This document shows, in pieces, positions 63,929 through 64,000 of a stretch of 64,000 bases of DNA (its first letter is position 1; each line of letters starts with the position of its first letter). Under the pieces are notes generated by a model that had not been told where the DNA came from, did no database searches, and worked only from the letters and a program-made list of their open reading frames with translations. A program made the position numbers and the translations under genes. Source of the stretch: Akkermansia muciniphila (lineage in GTDB: Bacteria; Verrucomicrobiota; Verrucomicrobiia; Verrucomicrobiales; V1-33); contig CAMAUV010000021.1 of assembly GCA_945861415.1 (NCBI GenBank), forward strand, positions 1 through 64,000. The letters are read 5' to 3'.

Positions 63929-64000
63929 TCAGACACTGCGAAGTTGTTGGCGGTTGATTTGGTGCTGGAAGTCCTGATAGGCGGAGGTGAGTCCGTCTTG
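63929..64000 (-). CDS. C-terminal end of a gene upstream of gmd (possibly GDP-L-fucose synthase or other epimerase)
   Basis: Twenty-three codons and a stop enter from the right edge (QDGLTSAYQDFQHQINRQQL). A G-L-x-x-A-Y-x-D-F ending resembles the last helix of sugar-nucleotide epimerases/reductases, and gmd is often next to fcl, so a GDP-L-fucose synthase is a reasonable guess. Too little is present to be sure. Confidence 0.4.
   Translation of the reverse strand, partial: QDGLTSAYQDFQHQINRQQLRSV

Overview
The window looks like a chromosome segment of a Verrucomicrobium-type bacterium (Verrucomicrobiota, Planctomycetes relatives). The evidence is the gene families: a giant protein with an LEPR-XLL N-terminus, a PEP-CTERM protein, SHD1 (SLA1 homology) modules on secreted proteins, CotH plus lamin-tail proteins, two pairs of DUF1549/DUF1553 and DUF1501 genes, a verrucomicrobial AP2-like small protein, and weak or absent Shine-Dalgarno sequences. 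I saw no rRNA, tRNA or CRISPR array.

Layout. (1) 1-17,113, minus strand: one uninterrupted frame of at least 5,704 codons that runs off the left edge. It encodes a giant surface or secreted protein built of beta-rich tandem units, RTX calcium-binding repeats, Calx-beta modules and SdrD/CNA-B-like modules. (2) 17,545-31,500: AraC-type regulator, rhomboid protease, a TerB-like/ABCG fusion transporter, FKBP isomerase, a ParA-like P-loop protein, a ddl-ftsQ remnant of the division/cell-wall cluster, a SHD1-CAP protein, a PIG-L deacetylase, HU, a gamma-carbonic-anhydrase-like protein and a TraB/GumN protein. (3) 31,500-38,810: ilvE, a LolD-like ATPase, an AP2-like small protein, an orphan ABC-2 permease, an AlkD-like DNA repair protein, a flavin disulfide reductase and a duplicated retropepsin-like protease. 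(4) 38,966-48,950: secreted or surface proteins (CotH/lamin-tail, PEP-CTERM, a phosphodiesterase-TPR-sulfotransferase fusion, a helical-repeat protein). (5) 49,026-57,444: two divergent operons, each pairing a DUF1549/DUF1553 protein with a Tat-exported DUF1501 protein, around a short intergenic region that holds a perfect palindrome.

(6) 57,451-64,000 is mosaic. A REP-associated (Y1/HUH) transposase abuts a 5'-truncated pnp. A 77-bp near-identical direct repeat then lies next to two further gene stumps (the tail of an unknown gene and the C-terminus of a sugar-nucleotide epimerase). Between and beside them are a secreted alpha/beta hydrolase, an EF-hand mini-protein and a GT4 glycosyltransferase. 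The window ends in gmd and the last codons of an upstream gene, apparently a GDP-sugar/polysaccharide locus. Base composition by eye becomes more GC-rich after about 58,575 and drops again at gmd. This fits either repeated rearrangement and transfer or an assembly join; the sequence alone cannot decide.

The strongest candidates for something new are the giant adhesin-like protein and its unassigned 120-135-residue tandem units, the two-lobed retropepsin, the phosphodiesterase-TPR-sulfotransferase fusion, and the 77-bp repeat linked to truncated genes.
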